Part shown: positions 36,355 to 45,008 of the stretch, one piece after another
How positions within the stretch are numbered: position 1 is the first letter of the stretch
How the letters are laid out: each line of letters starts with the position of its first letter
Origin: Glycomyces amatae
GTDB lineage: Bacteria; Actinomycetota; Actinomycetes; Mycobacteriales; Micromonosporaceae
DNA: 64,000 bases
Direction of reading: 5' to 3'
Assembly: GCF_020991375.1 (NCBI RefSeq)
Contig: NZ_JAJLQZ010000002.1
Location: forward strand, 1 to 64,000
Position numbers and translations under genes: made by a program
Notes under the pieces: model-generated
Seen by the model: only the letters and a program-made list of their open reading frames with translations
Told to the model about the DNA's origin: nothing
Database searches by the model: none

Positions 36355-37140
36355 ATGACCGCGACACCGAGTGCCGCAGACGGCGTGCACGCGTACCTCG
36401 CCGTGCAGGTCGAGGCGCTGCACCGTCACCGGGGGCCGGTCGTCGACCGCGAACCCGACGCCGTGCACCGGATGCGCGTCGCCACGCGGCGCCTGCGCTC
36501 GCTCCTGACGGCCTACGCGGGCCTGTACGCCGAGCTGCCGCTCACGCGCCGGCGCCTGCGCTGGCTCGCCGACGAACTCGGGAAGGTCCGCGACCTCGAG
36601 GTGCTGCGGACGCGCTTCGCCAAGCGCCTGGGGGACGAGCGCCCCGACTGGTTCGCGGCGCTGGTCGAGCAGGAGCGGCTCGCGTACGGGCCGCTGGTGC
36701 TGGCGTGCGAGCGGGAGCGCACGACGAAGCTGCTCGCGGCCGCCGCCACGCTCGCCGAGTCGCCGGTCTTCACGCCCGCCGCGGCGCGGCCGGCCGAGGA
36801 GGTCCTCGCCCCGGTCGTGGAGGCCGCCCGTCGGGACATGCTGCGGGCGCTGGCGTCGATCCCCGGCGCCGCCGACCCCGACGAGGCGCGCCACCGGGCG
36901 CGCAACGCCGCCAAGCGGACCCGCTACGCGGCCGAGGCCGCGGCGGTCCTCGGCGAGCCCGCCGAGGCGATCGCGGACGAGGCGAAGCGCATCCAGAACC
37001 GCTTCGGGCGCTGCCAGGACGACATCGTCGCCATCAGGTACCTCGAGGCCCACGCGCCCGGCAGCGCACTGCTCGAGGACGAGCGCCGCCGCCACGCCAA
37101 GCACTTGGCCCGCGTCGAGGCGATGCTGGAGTCGGCCTGA
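36355..37140 (+). CDS. CHAD domain protein
   Basis: A 261-aa all-helical protein. HRMRVATRRLRSLLTAY near residues 38-55 and the second-half ARHRARNAAKRTRYAAE are the two conserved His/Arg/Lys helices of CHAD domains, which bind inorganic polyphosphate. The start at 36355 follows GGAGGG. No CYTH domain is fused or adjacent. Probably cytoplasmic and polyphosphate-associated. Confidence 0.85.
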   Translation: MTATPSAADGVHAYLAVQVEALHRHRGPVVDREPDAVHRMRVATRRLRSLLTAYAGLYAELPLTRRRLRWLADELGKVRDLEVLRTRFAKRLGDERPDWFAALVEQERLAYGPLVLACERERTTKLLAAAATLAESPVFTPAAARPAEEVLAPVVEAARRDMLRALASIPGAADPDEARHRARNAAKRTRYAAEAAAVLGEPAEAIADEAKRIQNRFGRCQDDIVAIRYLEAHAPGSALLEDERRRHAKHLARVEAMLESA

Positions 37141-37194
37141 ACCTGCGGGGCGCGTCCGGCCGGCGCCGATGACGGCCGTTGCGCCCTGAACCGT

Positions 37195-37896
37195 TCAGAG
37201 TCCCGAGAGCTTCTGCCCGGCGCGGATGACCGCCATGCCGAGCCGGTCGCCGGGGCGCCGTCCGAGGCGCTCTATGGGGCCGGACACCGAGATCGCGGCG
37301 ACGACGCGCCCGGTCTTGTCGCGCACGGGGGCCGAGACGCTCACGACGCCGGCCTCGCGCTCGGCGACCGACTGCGCGAAGCCGCGGCGGCGGACCTCGG
37401 CGAGGGTCTTGGAGGAGAAGCGGCACTTGGGCAGCAGCGGCAGGATGCCCTCGGGGGGCTCCCACGCCAGCAGCACCTGCGCTCCCGAACCGGCGGTCAT
37501 GGGCAGGGCCGCGCCGATCGGGACGGTGTCGCGCAGCCCGGAGGCGCGCTCGGCGGCTGAGACGCACACGCGCTCGTCGGCGCGCCTGCGGTACAGCTGC
37601 GTGGATTCGCCGGTCTGATCCCGCAGGAGGTTCAGGACCGGTTCGGCGGCGCTGAGGAGGACGTCGGCCGTCGACCCGGCGAGCTCGCCGAGCTTCGGGC
37701 CGGGACGCCAGCGCCCCTCGTGGTCGCGTTGCAGCATCTCGTGGGCCTCCAGGGCCTGCGCGAGGCGGTGGGCCGTGGCCCGGGGGAGTCCCGTCTCGTG
37801 CACGAGCTCAGCCAGGCTGGCGCCGTTGGTGCAAGCCGTGAGGATGAGCACCGCCTTGTCGAGTACGCCGACTCCGCTGATAGTATTCGTTCTCAC
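37195..37896 (-). CDS. ndgR: IclR-family regulator of amino-acid biosynthesis (NdgR type)
   Basis: A 233-aa IclR protein: winged helix at about 10-70 (SGVGVLDKAVLIL, LPRATAHRLAQALEAHEML) and an effector domain with the stretch AISVSGPIERLG near the C-terminus. It is divergent from leuCD, the conserved location of NdgR/LtbR in actinobacteria, where it controls leucine and other amino-acid genes. The GTG at 37896 has GGGAGG about 14 nt upstream; an ATG at 37917 has no ribosome binding site and would add residues that relatives lack. Confidence 0.9.
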   Translation of the reverse strand: MRTNTISGVGVLDKAVLILTACTNGASLAELVHETGLPRATAHRLAQALEAHEMLQRDHEGRWRPGPKLGELAGSTADVLLSAAEPVLNLLRDQTGESTQLYRRRADERVCVSAAERASGLRDTVPIGAALPMTAGSGAQVLLAWEPPEGILPLLPKCRFSSKTLAEVRRRGFAQSVAEREAGVVSVSAPVRDKTGRVVAAISVSGPIERLGRRPGDRLGMAVIRAGQKLSGL

Positions 37897-37948
37897 GAGC
37901 TGAACACTACCTCCCATATTTCGAGAAGTCCAATGACTGGGAACAGAG

Positions 37949-39376
37949 ATGTCACGTACACCACATGAAGCTGAGGAAACGCGACCGCGCACCCTCGCCG
38001 AAAAGGTCTGGGACGCCCACGTGGTACGCACGGGCGGCCAGCAGCCTGACCTGCTCTACATCGACCTCCACCTCCTGCACGAGGTGACCAGCCCCCAGGC
38101 CTTCGACGGCCTGCGGCAGGCCGGGCGCAAGGTCCGCCGCACCGATCTGACGATCGCGACCGAGGACCACAACACGCCCACCGACAACCTCTTCACCATC
38201 GCGGACCCGACCAGCCGCAAGCAGATCGAGACGCTCCGCACCAACTGCGAGGAGTTCGGGGTCCGCATCCACTCCCTGGGCGACGCCCAGCAGGGCGTGG
38301 TCCACGTCGTGGGACCCCAGCTGGGACTCACCCAGCCGGGCATGACGGTCGTCTGCGGCGACTCGCACACCTCCACGCACGGCGCCTTCGGGTCGATCGC
38401 GTTCGGCATCGGCACCAGCGAGGTCGAGCACGTGCTCGCCACGCAGACCCTGCCGCAGGCCAAGCCGAAGTACATGGCCGTCACCGTCAACGGCTCCCTG
38501 CCCGAGGGCGTCTCCGCCAAGGACCTGATCCTCAAGATCATCTCCGTGACCGGCACCGGCGGCGGCAAGGGCCACATCGTCGAGTACCGCGGCCAGGCCG
38601 TCGAGGAGCTCTCGATGGAGGGCCGCATGACGGTGTGCAACATGTCGATCGAGTGGGGCGCCAAGGCCGGCCTCATCGCGCCCGACGCGAAGACCGCCGC
38701 CTACGTCCAGGGCCGCCCGCACGCGCCCCAGGGCGAGGACTGGGACGCCGCCGTCGCGTACTGGGACACGCTCAGGACCGACGAGGGCGCCGTCTTCGAC
38801 AAGGAGATCGTCATCGACGCGGCCTCCCTGAGCCCGTTCGTCACCTGGGGCACCAACCCCGGCCAGGGCGTCGAGCTCGCCGGCAGCGTCCCCGACCCGG
38901 CCGACTTCGCGGACCCGATCGCGCGCACCACCGCCGCGAGCGCCCTGGAGTACATGGGCCTGGAGGCGGGCACGCCGATGCGCGAGGTCGCGGTCGACGT
39001 GGTCTTCCTCGGCTCGTGCACCAACGGCCGCATCGAGGACCTGCGCACCGCCGCCGACGTCATCAAGGGCCGCAAGGTCGCCGACGGCGTCAACATGATG
39101 GTCGTGCCCGGCTCCGCGAAGGTCCGCGAGCAGGCGATCGAGGAGGGCCTGGACCGGGTCTTCATCGAGGCCGGCGCCGACTGGCGCTTCGCGGGCTGCT
39201 CGATGTGCCTGGGCATGAACCCGGACCAGCTGACCCCGGGCCAGCGGGCCGCCTCCACCTCGAACCGCAACTTCGAGGGCCGCCAGGGCAAGGGCGGGCG
39301 CACCCACCTGGTCAGCCCGGCCGTCGCCGCGGCCACCGCCGTCACGGGGCGCCTCGCCAGCCCCGCGGACCTGTAG
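37949..39376 (+). CDS. leuC: 3-isopropylmalate dehydratase large subunit
   Basis: A 475-aa aconitase-family subunit that, with LeuD, isomerises 2- to 3-isopropylmalate in leucine synthesis. The 4Fe-4S cysteines are in GSCTNGR and CSMCLGMN. Substrate and fold signatures [14 protein letters not shown] and [11 protein letters not shown] are present. It lies 11 bp before leuD and is divergent from ndgR, whose site should lie in the 52-bp gap. Confidence 0.97.
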   Translation: MSRTPHEAEETRPRTLAEKVWDAHVVRTGGQQPDLLYIDLHLLHEVTSPQAFDGLRQAGRKVRRTDLTIATEDHNTPTDNLFTIADPTSRKQIETLRTNCEEFGVRIHSLGDAQQGVVHVVGPQLGLTQPGMTVVCGDSHTSTHGAFGSIAFGIGTSEVEHVLATQTLPQAKPKYMAVTVNGSLPEGVSAKDLILKIISVTGTGGGKGHIVEYRGQAVEELSMEGRMTVCNMSIEWGAKAGLIAPDAKTAAYVQGRPHAPQGEDWDAAVAYWDTLRTDEGAVFDKEIVIDAASLSPFVTWGTNPGQGVELAGSVPDPADFADPIARTTAASALEYMGLEAGTPMREVAVDVVFLGSCTNGRIEDLRTAADVIKGRKVADGVNMMVVPGSAKVREQAIEEGLDRVFIEAGADWRFAGCSMCLGMNPDQLTPGQRAASTSNRNFEGRQGKGGRTHLVSPAVAAATAVTGRLASPADL

Positions 39377-39387
39377 AGGGAGGAACC

Positions 39388-39987
39388 ATGGACAAGTTCA
39401 CGACCCACACCGGGACCGCGGCGCCGCTGCGCCGCTCCAACGTCGACACCGACCAGATCATCCCGGCCGTGTACCTCAAGCGGGTCACCAAGACCGGCTT
39501 CGAGGACGGCCTGTTCGCCGAGTGGCGCGAGGACGAGAAGTTCCTGCTCAACCAGCCCGAGTACCGGGACGCCACGATCCTGGTCACAGGGACCGAGTTC
39601 GGCACCGGCTCCTCCCGGGAGCACGCCGTCTGGGCCCTGAAGGACTACGGGTTCAAGGCGGTCATCGCCCCCCGTTTCGGCGACATCTTCCGCGGCAACT
39701 CGCTCAAGAACGGTCTGTTGACTGTGGAACTGCCCGAGGCCGCCGTCGAGGAGCTCTGGCACCGCGCCGAGGTCCACCCGGAGGCCGAGGTCACCGTGGA
39801 CCTGGTCGAGTGCGAAGTCCGTGCGGGGGACCGCACCTGGGGCTTCGAATTCGACGAGTTCCTGCGCTGGCGCATGATGGAGGGCCTCGACGACGTGGCC
39901 CTGACCCTCCGCGACGAGGGCAGGATCGCCGCGTACGAGTCGAACCGGGACGCTTGGCGGCCTAGGACTCTCCCCGCTGCTGCATAG
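39388..39987 (+). CDS. leuD: 3-isopropylmalate dehydratase small subunit
   Basis: A 199-aa swivelling-domain subunit. [12 protein letters not shown] near the N-terminus and [14 protein letters not shown] plus the later [13 protein letters not shown] are the LeuD hallmarks. AGGGAGG precedes the ATG. A terminator follows 34 bp after the stop, so leuCD is a two-gene operon. Confidence 0.97.
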   Translation: MDKFTTHTGTAAPLRRSNVDTDQIIPAVYLKRVTKTGFEDGLFAEWREDEKFLLNQPEYRDATILVTGTEFGTGSSREHAVWALKDYGFKAVIAPRFGDIFRGNSLKNGLLTVELPEAAVEELWHRAEVHPEAEVTVDLVECEVRAGDRTWGFEFDEFLRWRMMEGLDDVALTLRDEGRIAAYESNRDAWRPRTLPAAA

Positions 39988-40021
39988 GTTCGGGAGTCCG
40001 ATCCAGTTAGCCCTCACGTAC

Positions 40022-40048
40022 GGAGCCGGTGGCGTCGCCACCGGCTCC
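40022..40048 (+). terminator. Intrinsic terminator after leuD
   Basis: GGAGCCGGTGG and CCACCGGCTCC form an 11-bp stem with the loop CGTCG. Confidence 0.75.
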
Positions 40049-40148
40049 AGGCGTGTTCGGGTCCCTCCCAACGGGGTTGCGAGCGTCGATTTCGGGCGGC
40101 CGAATAAAAATTCCTTGCGACACAACAGGTCGATTTTCGCGGAAACAG

Positions 40149-40177
40149 TTGCGTTCGCTTTCGAAACGTCATAACGT
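40149..40177 (+). promoter_or_regulatory. Promoter of the HU gene
   Basis: TTGCGT (40149-40154), 17 bp, then TAACGT (40172-40177): a good housekeeping-sigma pattern. It lies in a locally AT-rich stretch, giving a leader of about 45 nt with GGGAGGG before the GTG start. Confidence 0.65.
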
Positions 40178-40228
40178 GCGCTTAACAAGCTGGTATGGCT
40201 CCAGAACCTTATCGGGAGGGTAGGACTC

Positions 40229-40801
40229 GTGAACAAGGCAGAGTTCGTCGATCGGATCGCCGCTCGCACTGGCGACCGGGCCGCTGCGAAAGAAGTCGTG
40301 GATGTGGCGATCGACGAGATACAGCGCGCGGTGGTGAAAGGGGAGAAAGTCTCCTTCGCCGGTTTCGGTGTCTTCGAGAAGCGCGCGCGGGCCGCTCGCA
40401 TGGCGCGCAATCCGCGCACCGGCGAGGCGGTCAAGGTCAAGAAGACCGTGGTCCCGGCGTTCCGACCGGGCACGGGCTTCAAGGAACTCGTGACCGGCAA
40501 GCGCAAGGCGGCCAAGTCCGCGGCCAAGAAGACGGCCGCGAAGAAGACCGCGAAGACCGCGAAGACCGCGCCCGCCAAGAAGGCCACCACCAAGAAGACG
40601 GCCGCGAAGAAGACCACGCGCGCCGCCTCCGCGACGGGCCGCTCCACGGCCACGAGCCGCGTGGCCGCCAAGAAGACCGCGGCGAAGAAGACCACGGCCA
40701 AGAAGGCGTCCACCGCCAAGAAGGCCGTGCGCAAGACCGCCGCGAAGCCCGCGGCCAAGAAGACCGCGGCGAAGAAGACCACGAAGCGCGGACGCAGCTG
40801 A
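40229..40801 (+). CDS. hup: HU-type nucleoid protein with Lys/Ala-rich C-terminal tail
   Basis: A 190-aa protein: residues 1-92 are a standard HU fold (MNKAEFVDRIAARTG, FAGFGVFEKRARAARMARNP with the DNA-clamping arm), and residues 93-190 are a tail of repeated AAKKTAAKKT-type units resembling histone H1. This is the HupS/HupB type of actinobacteria, which compacts DNA and is used in spores or stress. The tail is encoded by near-repetitive DNA. The usual neighbour of leuCD in actinomycetes. GTG start. Confidence 0.95.
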   Translation: MNKAEFVDRIAARTGDRAAAKEVVDVAIDEIQRAVVKGEKVSFAGFGVFEKRARAARMARNPRTGEAVKVKKTVVPAFRPGTGFKELVTGKRKAAKSAAKKTAAKKTAKTAKTAPAKKATTKKTAAKKTTRAASATGRSTATSRVAAKKTAAKKTTAKKASTAKKAVRKTAAKPAAKKTAAKKTTKRGRS

Positions 40802-40809
40802 TGCCGCGG

Positions 40810-40827
40810 CCCCGAACCGGTTCGGGG
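40810..40827. terminator. Palindrome between HU and the alditol oxidase gene
   Basis: CCCCGAACCGGTTCGGGG is a perfect 18-bp palindrome 9 bp after the HU stop. It lies between convergent genes and may end transcription from either side. Confidence 0.55.
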
Positions 40828-40912
40828 CACGGTGGAGCACCCGTCCGACGCGCACGGGGAAGAGGGCATTCGGGATCCACCTGAGTGCCCTCCACGCTTT
40901 CCGGGTCCCGGA

Positions 40913-42193
40913 CTAGCGCGCGCCGCCGCCGAAGACCTCGGCGGTGAATCCATTCGCGAACTTCTCCTCTGGATCGATGCGTTCGCGGAGTTTCTCGAAG
41001 TCGCCCATTCGCGCATAACGCGAACGGACCTCTTCAATCGGCATTGAAAACAATTTGCCCCAATGCGGGCGCGCAGAGAACGGTTCCAGTGCCGCCTCGA
41101 CCGCGGCCATCACCGGACGCACCGCGTCGTACTCCCGCACCCATGTGAAATGCAGGCCCACGGTGTCGCGCCCGTACGCCGGCGAGAGCCACAGGTCGTC
41201 CGAGGCCATCGTGCGGACCTCGTTGATCTGCGTGACCGCGGCGAGCCGGTCCCCGAGCCGCGCGAGCGCCTCGAGCGCCGCGGGCGCGTCGATCCGGTCG
41301 ATCAGGTACTCCGACTGGAGCTCCTCGCCCACCGAGGGCGTGAACTCGAACTTGAAGTGCGGCAGCCGCTCGTGCCAGGGCCCGGTCTGGCCCTGCTGCA
41401 CCGTGCACGCGGCCGGGTCGACGCCCGGGATCGGGTGCCGCGGCCCGGGGGCCAGCGGCGCCCCGAACCAGTTCGCCCGCGGGAACGGGTGGGTCTGGTC
41501 GGCGGTGCGCTGCTTGACCCAGAACTGGAACGTCGGCGCCGCCCCCCAGGAGGTGAACATGCTGGTGCTGTAGGCGGAGGCGGTCAGCTCGTCGAAGTTC
41601 GCCACCGCCGCGTCGAACGGCAGGTCGTCGTAGACGTACTGGCGCATCTCGAACGCCGGCACGAGGTCCAGCGTCACGGTGTGGACCACGCCCAGGGACC
41701 CCAGGTGGACCACCGAGCCGGCGAAGTCGGCGTCGCCGCGCCTGACGGTCCGCAGCTCGCCGTCCGGGCCGATGAACTCGATCGCGGCCACCGCCGTGGC
41801 CAGGTTGCCGCTGCGGTCGCCCGAGCCGTGCGTGCCGGTGGCGATCGACCCGGCGACCGAGATGTGCGGCAGGGACGCCATGTTGTGGAGGGCGAACCCG
41901 GCCCGGTGGACGGCCGCGCTGAGCGCCGCGTAGGTGATCCAGCCGGAGACGCGCACCGTGTCGTTGAGGATGTTGATGTTCGCCTCGGGCTCGATGCCGG
42001 CGAGCGAGAGCATCACCGCGTCGGTGTCCGCGATCGCGTTGAACGAGTGACCCGAGCCGAGCACCCGCAGGCGCGGGGCGGCCGCGACGATCTCGCGGGC
42101 CTCGTCGAGCGTGGCGGGCCGCTCGAAGCGGCTGGGGGAGAAGCGGATGTTCCCGGCCCAGTTGTGCAGGTCGGTGGGGGCGCTGTCCGGCAC
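40913..42193 (-). CDS. aldO: Alditol oxidase (FAD-linked, AldO/XyoA type)
   Basis: A 426-aa vanillyl-alcohol-oxidase-family flavoprotein. The FAD site is LGSGHSFN with His49, the residue that covalently carries FAD in Streptomyces AldO. ASLPHISVAGSIATGTHGSG and the C-terminal PHWGKLFSMP are nearly shared with AldO, including the Arg and Lys residues around the polyol site. It oxidises the terminal hydroxyl of xylitol, sorbitol or mannitol to an aldose with release of hydrogen peroxide. It is a single gene, 25 kb from the polyol import locus but chemically related to it. Cytoplasmic. Confidence 0.92.
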   Translation of the reverse strand: MPDSAPTDLHNWAGNIRFSPSRFERPATLDEAREIVAAAPRLRVLGSGHSFNAIADTDAVMLSLAGIEPEANINILNDTVRVSGWITYAALSAAVHRAGFALHNMASLPHISVAGSIATGTHGSGDRSGNLATAVAAIEFIGPDGELRTVRRGDADFAGSVVHLGSLGVVHTVTLDLVPAFEMRQYVYDDLPFDAAVANFDELTASAYSTSMFTSWGAAPTFQFWVKQRTADQTHPFPRANWFGAPLAPGPRHPIPGVDPAACTVQQGQTGPWHERLPHFKFEFTPSVGEELQSEYLIDRIDAPAALEALARLGDRLAAVTQINEVRTMASDDLWLSPAYGRDTVGLHFTWVREYDAVRPVMAAVEAALEPFSARPHWGKLFSMPIEEVRSRYARMGDFEKLRERIDPEEKFANGFTAEVFGGGAR

Positions 42194-42369
42194 TGGCGTC
42201 TACCTCCTTGTGCGCGCGGCGGCGCTCGAATCCGATGGCGGACGCAACCCTAGCGCGCGGCGGGGACCCGGTCGGCGCGGTGACCGGCGGTCGGGACGGG
42301 GAGTGGCACGGACCCCAGAGGGCCGCGGCGAGCGGGAACGCGGACCGCCAGCCCGGCCCCTCCGGGCCG

Positions 42370-43260
42370 CTACAGCCGCTCGACGCCGACCAGCCGCTGC
42401 CCCGACAGGGACAGCACCCACGCCTCGCCGGGCCTGGTGGACACGTCGGGGGTCTCCACGCCGTCCTCGTCGGCCAGGATCGCGACCGTGTCGCACACGA
42501 CTTCGGGCTCGGCGCAGACGATCGCGGCACCGCCGCCGCCCGCCAGCTCCCGCACCCGCGCCGCCGAGCGCCCCGGGCTGCGCCCGTGCGCCCCGGTGTC
42601 GAACACCGCGTCCCCGCCCAGGCGGCATCGCACCGCCTGCGCGATCGGCTCCACGGTCTGCACGCTCGCCCGGCCCGTGGCGCTGAAGGCCCGGTCCGGC
42701 TGGTACAGCGACGCCAGCGCCGCCAGGCGCACCGCCTGGTCCCGCCCGCGCGCGCTCAGCGGCCGGGTCACCTCGGGCCCGTCCCAGTCCCGCTCGACCT
42801 CCGCGGGGGCCACCAGCAGGACCGTGGCGGTCACCGGCGGCAGCGCCGAGAACGCCTTGAGCACCTCCTGGTCCCTCGGGCGCGTCAGCTCCAGCCGGGC
42901 CTCGGCGAGGGTCATCCAGCGCCGCTCGCCGATCTCGTCGTCGGCGGTGAAGACCGCGTCGGGCTTCTCGGTGCGCATCGACCAGTAGTCCACGTGCTTG
43001 AGCACGTCCCCCTGCGGGTTCGGGAGCACGTACGAGGAGCGGCACAGCCACAGCTGCGGGATGACCGGGATGCCGGTCTCCTCCTCGACCTCGCGGCACG
43101 CCGCGGTGAGGGCGTGCTCGCCGGGGTCCAGCTTGCCCTTCGGCAGCGACCAGTTGCCGACCTTGGGCCGCCACACCGCGACCACCTCGGCCAGGCCGCG
43201 CTCGCCGTTGCGCCACAGCAGGCCGCCCGCGGCGGCCACCCGCCTCTGCTCCTCGTTCAA
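42370..43260 (-). CDS. MutT1-like protein: NUDIX domain plus histidine-phosphatase-like domain
   Basis: A two-domain protein of about 296 aa. The N-terminal Nudix box is GKLDPGEHALTAACREVEEETGI; the C-terminal domain (from about 140) has the fold of the phosphoglycerate-mutase-like phosphatases, but the expected RHG is replaced by VLLVAPAEVER, so the catalytic His and its Arg appear to be missing. This is the mycobacterial MutT1 architecture, which removes 8-oxo-dGTP. I chose the TTG at 43260 because GGAG lies 7 nt upstream; the ATG at 43317 has none and adds 19 residues. Confidence 0.8.
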   Translation of the reverse strand: MNEEQRRVAAAGGLLWRNGERGLAEVVAVWRPKVGNWSLPKGKLDPGEHALTAACREVEEETGIPVIPQLWLCRSSYVLPNPQGDVLKHVDYWSMRTEKPDAVFTADDEIGERRWMTLAEARLELTRPRDQEVLKAFSALPPVTATVLLVAPAEVERDWDGPEVTRPLSARGRDQAVRLAALASLYQPDRAFSATGRASVQTVEPIAQAVRCRLGGDAVFDTGAHGRSPGRSAARVRELAGGGGAAIVCAEPEVVCDTVAILADEDGVETPDVSTRPGEAWVLSLSGQRLVGVERL

Positions 43261-43369
43261 GACAGTGCTCCGTTCATGACAGCGCCCTGTTCGCGAAGGG
43301 TCCCGCTCACGACTCATACGGTACTGGGAACCGCCCAGTCGCGGGTAGTGCGCCACCCGTGCGGAGGAG

Positions 43370-43594
43370 CTACGGCCGCATGGTGACGATGCGGACGGCG
43401 ACGACCTTCTCGGCGCCGTCGCCGTCCGCGCCCCACTCGATCGCGACGCGCTGCCCGGGCCGCAGGAAGCGGTGCCCGGAGACGGCGAAGGCCGCCGCGT
43501 CGAAGGCGACGCGGCGGCCCGCCAGCTCTGGAGGACTGTCGAGGACGACCTCGCCGGAGGCGTCCTCGTTGAAGTTCGAGACGGTGCCCTGCAT
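43370..43594 (-). CDS. Small cold-shock-like beta-barrel protein
   Basis: A 74-aa protein, MQGTVSNFNEDASGEVVLD then a short insert and FLRPGQRVAIEW, ending in a strand AVRIVTMRP. The start, the FN/GEV pattern and the length recall a cold-shock domain, but the RNA-binding FGF/FVH motifs are absent. No ribosome binding site is visible in front of the ATG at 43594; a TTG at 43612 is a possible alternative. Likely real by codon pattern; the function is unknown. Confidence 0.6.
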   Translation of the reverse strand: MQGTVSNFNEDASGEVVLDSPPELAGRRVAFDAAAFAVSGHRFLRPGQRVAIEWGADGDGAEKVVAVRIVTMRP

Positions 43595-43651
43595 GGGTTC
43601 AGCATGGACCAAGCGGCCCCCGAACGCCAGCGCGCACCTTCGGGCGATGGG

Positions 43652-43870
43652 CTACTTGCGGATCTGGGTGCGGCCGGGGCCGCCGCCGAGGGCCTGCTTG
43701 GCCTTGAAACCGAGGAAGACCAGGCCGCCGACGACCGCGGCCACGAGGGCGATCTTGATGAGCACGCCGAGGCCGGCCAGGACCCAGCCGATGACGGTCG
43801 CCACGAGCCAGATCGCGACGATCGCGCCGCCGAACAGGGCCGCGAGCCAGCCGAAGAGACGCCAGTTCAT
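43652..43870 (-). CDS. Small two-helix membrane protein
   Basis: A 72-aa protein with two hydrophobic segments (near residues 5-27 and 33-55) and a basic C-terminus (KAKQALGGGPGRTQIRK). The ATG at 43870 has GGAG 8 nt upstream, better than the GTG at 43879. Upstream lies a 17-bp palindrome that may control it. Function unknown. Confidence 0.6.
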   Translation of the reverse strand: MNWRLFGWLAALFGGAIVAIWLVATVIGWVLAGLGVLIKIALVAAVVGGLVFLGFKAKQALGGGPGRTQIRK

Positions 43871-43940
43871 GTCACTCACTCCGAGTCAGGTCGTATTCCA
43901 GCCGACCCGTCCGGTCGGCAAGTTAGATGTCATTGTGACT

Positions 43941-43957
43941 CTATGATGACATCATAG
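43941..43957. promoter_or_regulatory. 17-bp palindrome upstream of the small membrane protein
   Basis: CTATGATG-A-CATCATAG, perfect. An overlapping pair GATGTCA (43926) and TGACATC (43947) shares its core. The minus strand reads TATGAT inside it, a -10-like sequence pointing to the small membrane gene. The 367 bp between that gene and plsC hold this site, the plsC promoter and a hairpin, but no gene I can support. Confidence 0.5.
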
Positions 43958-44117
43958 TCGATCCGGCGCAAGCCGCGGCACCCCGCGCCGCCTGCCGCCC
44001 GCCGACTCCCCGCGCGGCGCGTACCTGGGGGTTCACGCGGCGTGAGCTGAAGCCCCGCGACCGGGAGTCGAACCCCACCCTTTGCTTCCCGTCGCAGCAC
44101 CGGAGCGGGCCGGGCGT

Positions 44118-44133
44118 TAGAGTGCAGTGCACT
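44118..44133 (+). promoter_or_regulatory. -10 box and palindrome of the plsC-gpsA-ddl promoter
   Basis: TAGAGT (44118-44123) is a -10-like box; the perfect palindrome AGTGCA-G-TGCACT (44121-44133) overlaps it and the expected start site, a typical repressor position. The leader to the plsC GTG is about 105 nt. Confidence 0.45.
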
Positions 44134-44190
44134 GACGATCCCGTACACGACGGCACCGGCTGAGTCGACCCGCGACTCGCGACCACCGCC

Positions 44191-44210
44191 ACGGGGGCCC
44201 GAGCCCCCGT
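44191..44210 (+). terminator. Leader hairpin before plsC
   Basis: ACGGGGGC-CCGA-GCCCCCGT, a perfect 8-bp stem that ends 27 bp before the GTG start. It may attenuate or stabilise the plsC leader. Confidence 0.4.
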
Positions 44211-44237
44211 GAGCCCGCCGAGAAAGCGAGCCACCAG

Positions 44238-45008
44238 GTGACCGAGCCGACGCCCGAGGCGCAGTACACCTTCCGCCGCGCCGGCGGCGACTCCTTCCGG
44301 CCCGACATCCGCCTCTACGCCAACATCGTCAAGGGCGCGATGCTCACGCTCACCAGGCGCGACTGGGCGGGCATGGAGCACGTGCCCCTCAAGGGCCCCG
44401 CGATCCTGGTCTGGAACCACTACTCCGACATCGACCCGCTCGTCATCGTCCACTACGTGTACAACGCCGGCCGCCACCCCCGGTTCCTCCTCAAGGAGTC
44501 GATCCTGCGCATCCCCGTGGCCGGCCCGCTCGTCCGCAGCACCGGCCAGATCCCCGTCAAGCGCGGCAGCGCCGAGGCCGCCGACTCCCTCCGCGTCCTC
44601 CGGCGCGAACTCGCCGAAGGGCACGTGGTCATCATGTCCCCGGAGGGCACCGTCACCAAGGAGCCCGACCGCTGGCCCATGAAGGGCAAGACCGGCGTCG
44701 CCCGCCTTGCCCTCGAGTCCGGCGCCCCCGTCGTCCCCATCGTCCAGTGGGGCGCCCTCGGCATCCACGACCGCAGGCGCAGCCCCAAGTTCAAGCTCGG
44801 CCGCAAGCCGGTCACGGTCCGGGCCCTGCCGCCCGTCGACCTCTCCCCGTGGCTGGGCCGGGAGGCGAGCCGCGAGGACCTCGCCCAGGTCACCGACCGC
44901 ATCATGGAGTCCCTCCGCGCCGGCCTCGCCGAGATCCGCGGCCAGGAGGCGCCCCCCTTGTTCGACCCCCGGCAGCAACGACCCGAAGAAAGCGAGCCGA
45001 CCGAGTGA
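44238..45008 (+). CDS. plsC: 1-acyl-sn-glycerol-3-phosphate acyltransferase
   Basis: A 256-aa membrane-associated acyltransferase that makes phosphatidic acid. Motif I is NHYSDID (NHxxxxD), motif III is [14 protein letters not shown] start. It overlaps gpsA by 4 bp (GTGA), so the two enzymes of the glycerol-3-phosphate route to phospholipid are coupled. Confidence 0.93.
   Translation: MTEPTPEAQYTFRRAGGDSFRPDIRLYANIVKGAMLTLTRRDWAGMEHVPLKGPAILVWNHYSDIDPLVIVHYVYNAGRHPRFLLKESILRIPVAGPLVRSTGQIPVKRGSAEAADSLRVLRRELAEGHVVIMSPEGTVTKEPDRWPMKGKTGVARLALESGAPVVPIVQWGALGIHDRRRSPKFKLGRKPVTVRALPPVDLSPWLGREASREDLAQVTDRIMESLRAGLAEIRGQEAPPLFDPRQQRPEESEPTE

Noticed and set aside
40500..40800. Short tandem-like repeats in the HU gene, considered as a possible CRISPR or VNTR.
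   Set aside because: They are the codons of the AAKKT-type tail, in frame and of variable spacing; no repeat-spacer structure.
44030..44100. On the minus strand, GGGGTTCGACTCCCGG looks like the T-arm of a tRNA.
   Set aside because: Only three pairs of the T-stem form, and no anticodon arm or acceptor stem can be drawn upstream. Most likely chance in GC-rich DNA rather than a tRNA or att scar.
43930..44148. A 72-codon minus-strand frame upstream of the small membrane protein.
   Set aside because: It covers the plsC promoter and both palindromes, has no ribosome binding site and a low-complexity Arg-rich product.
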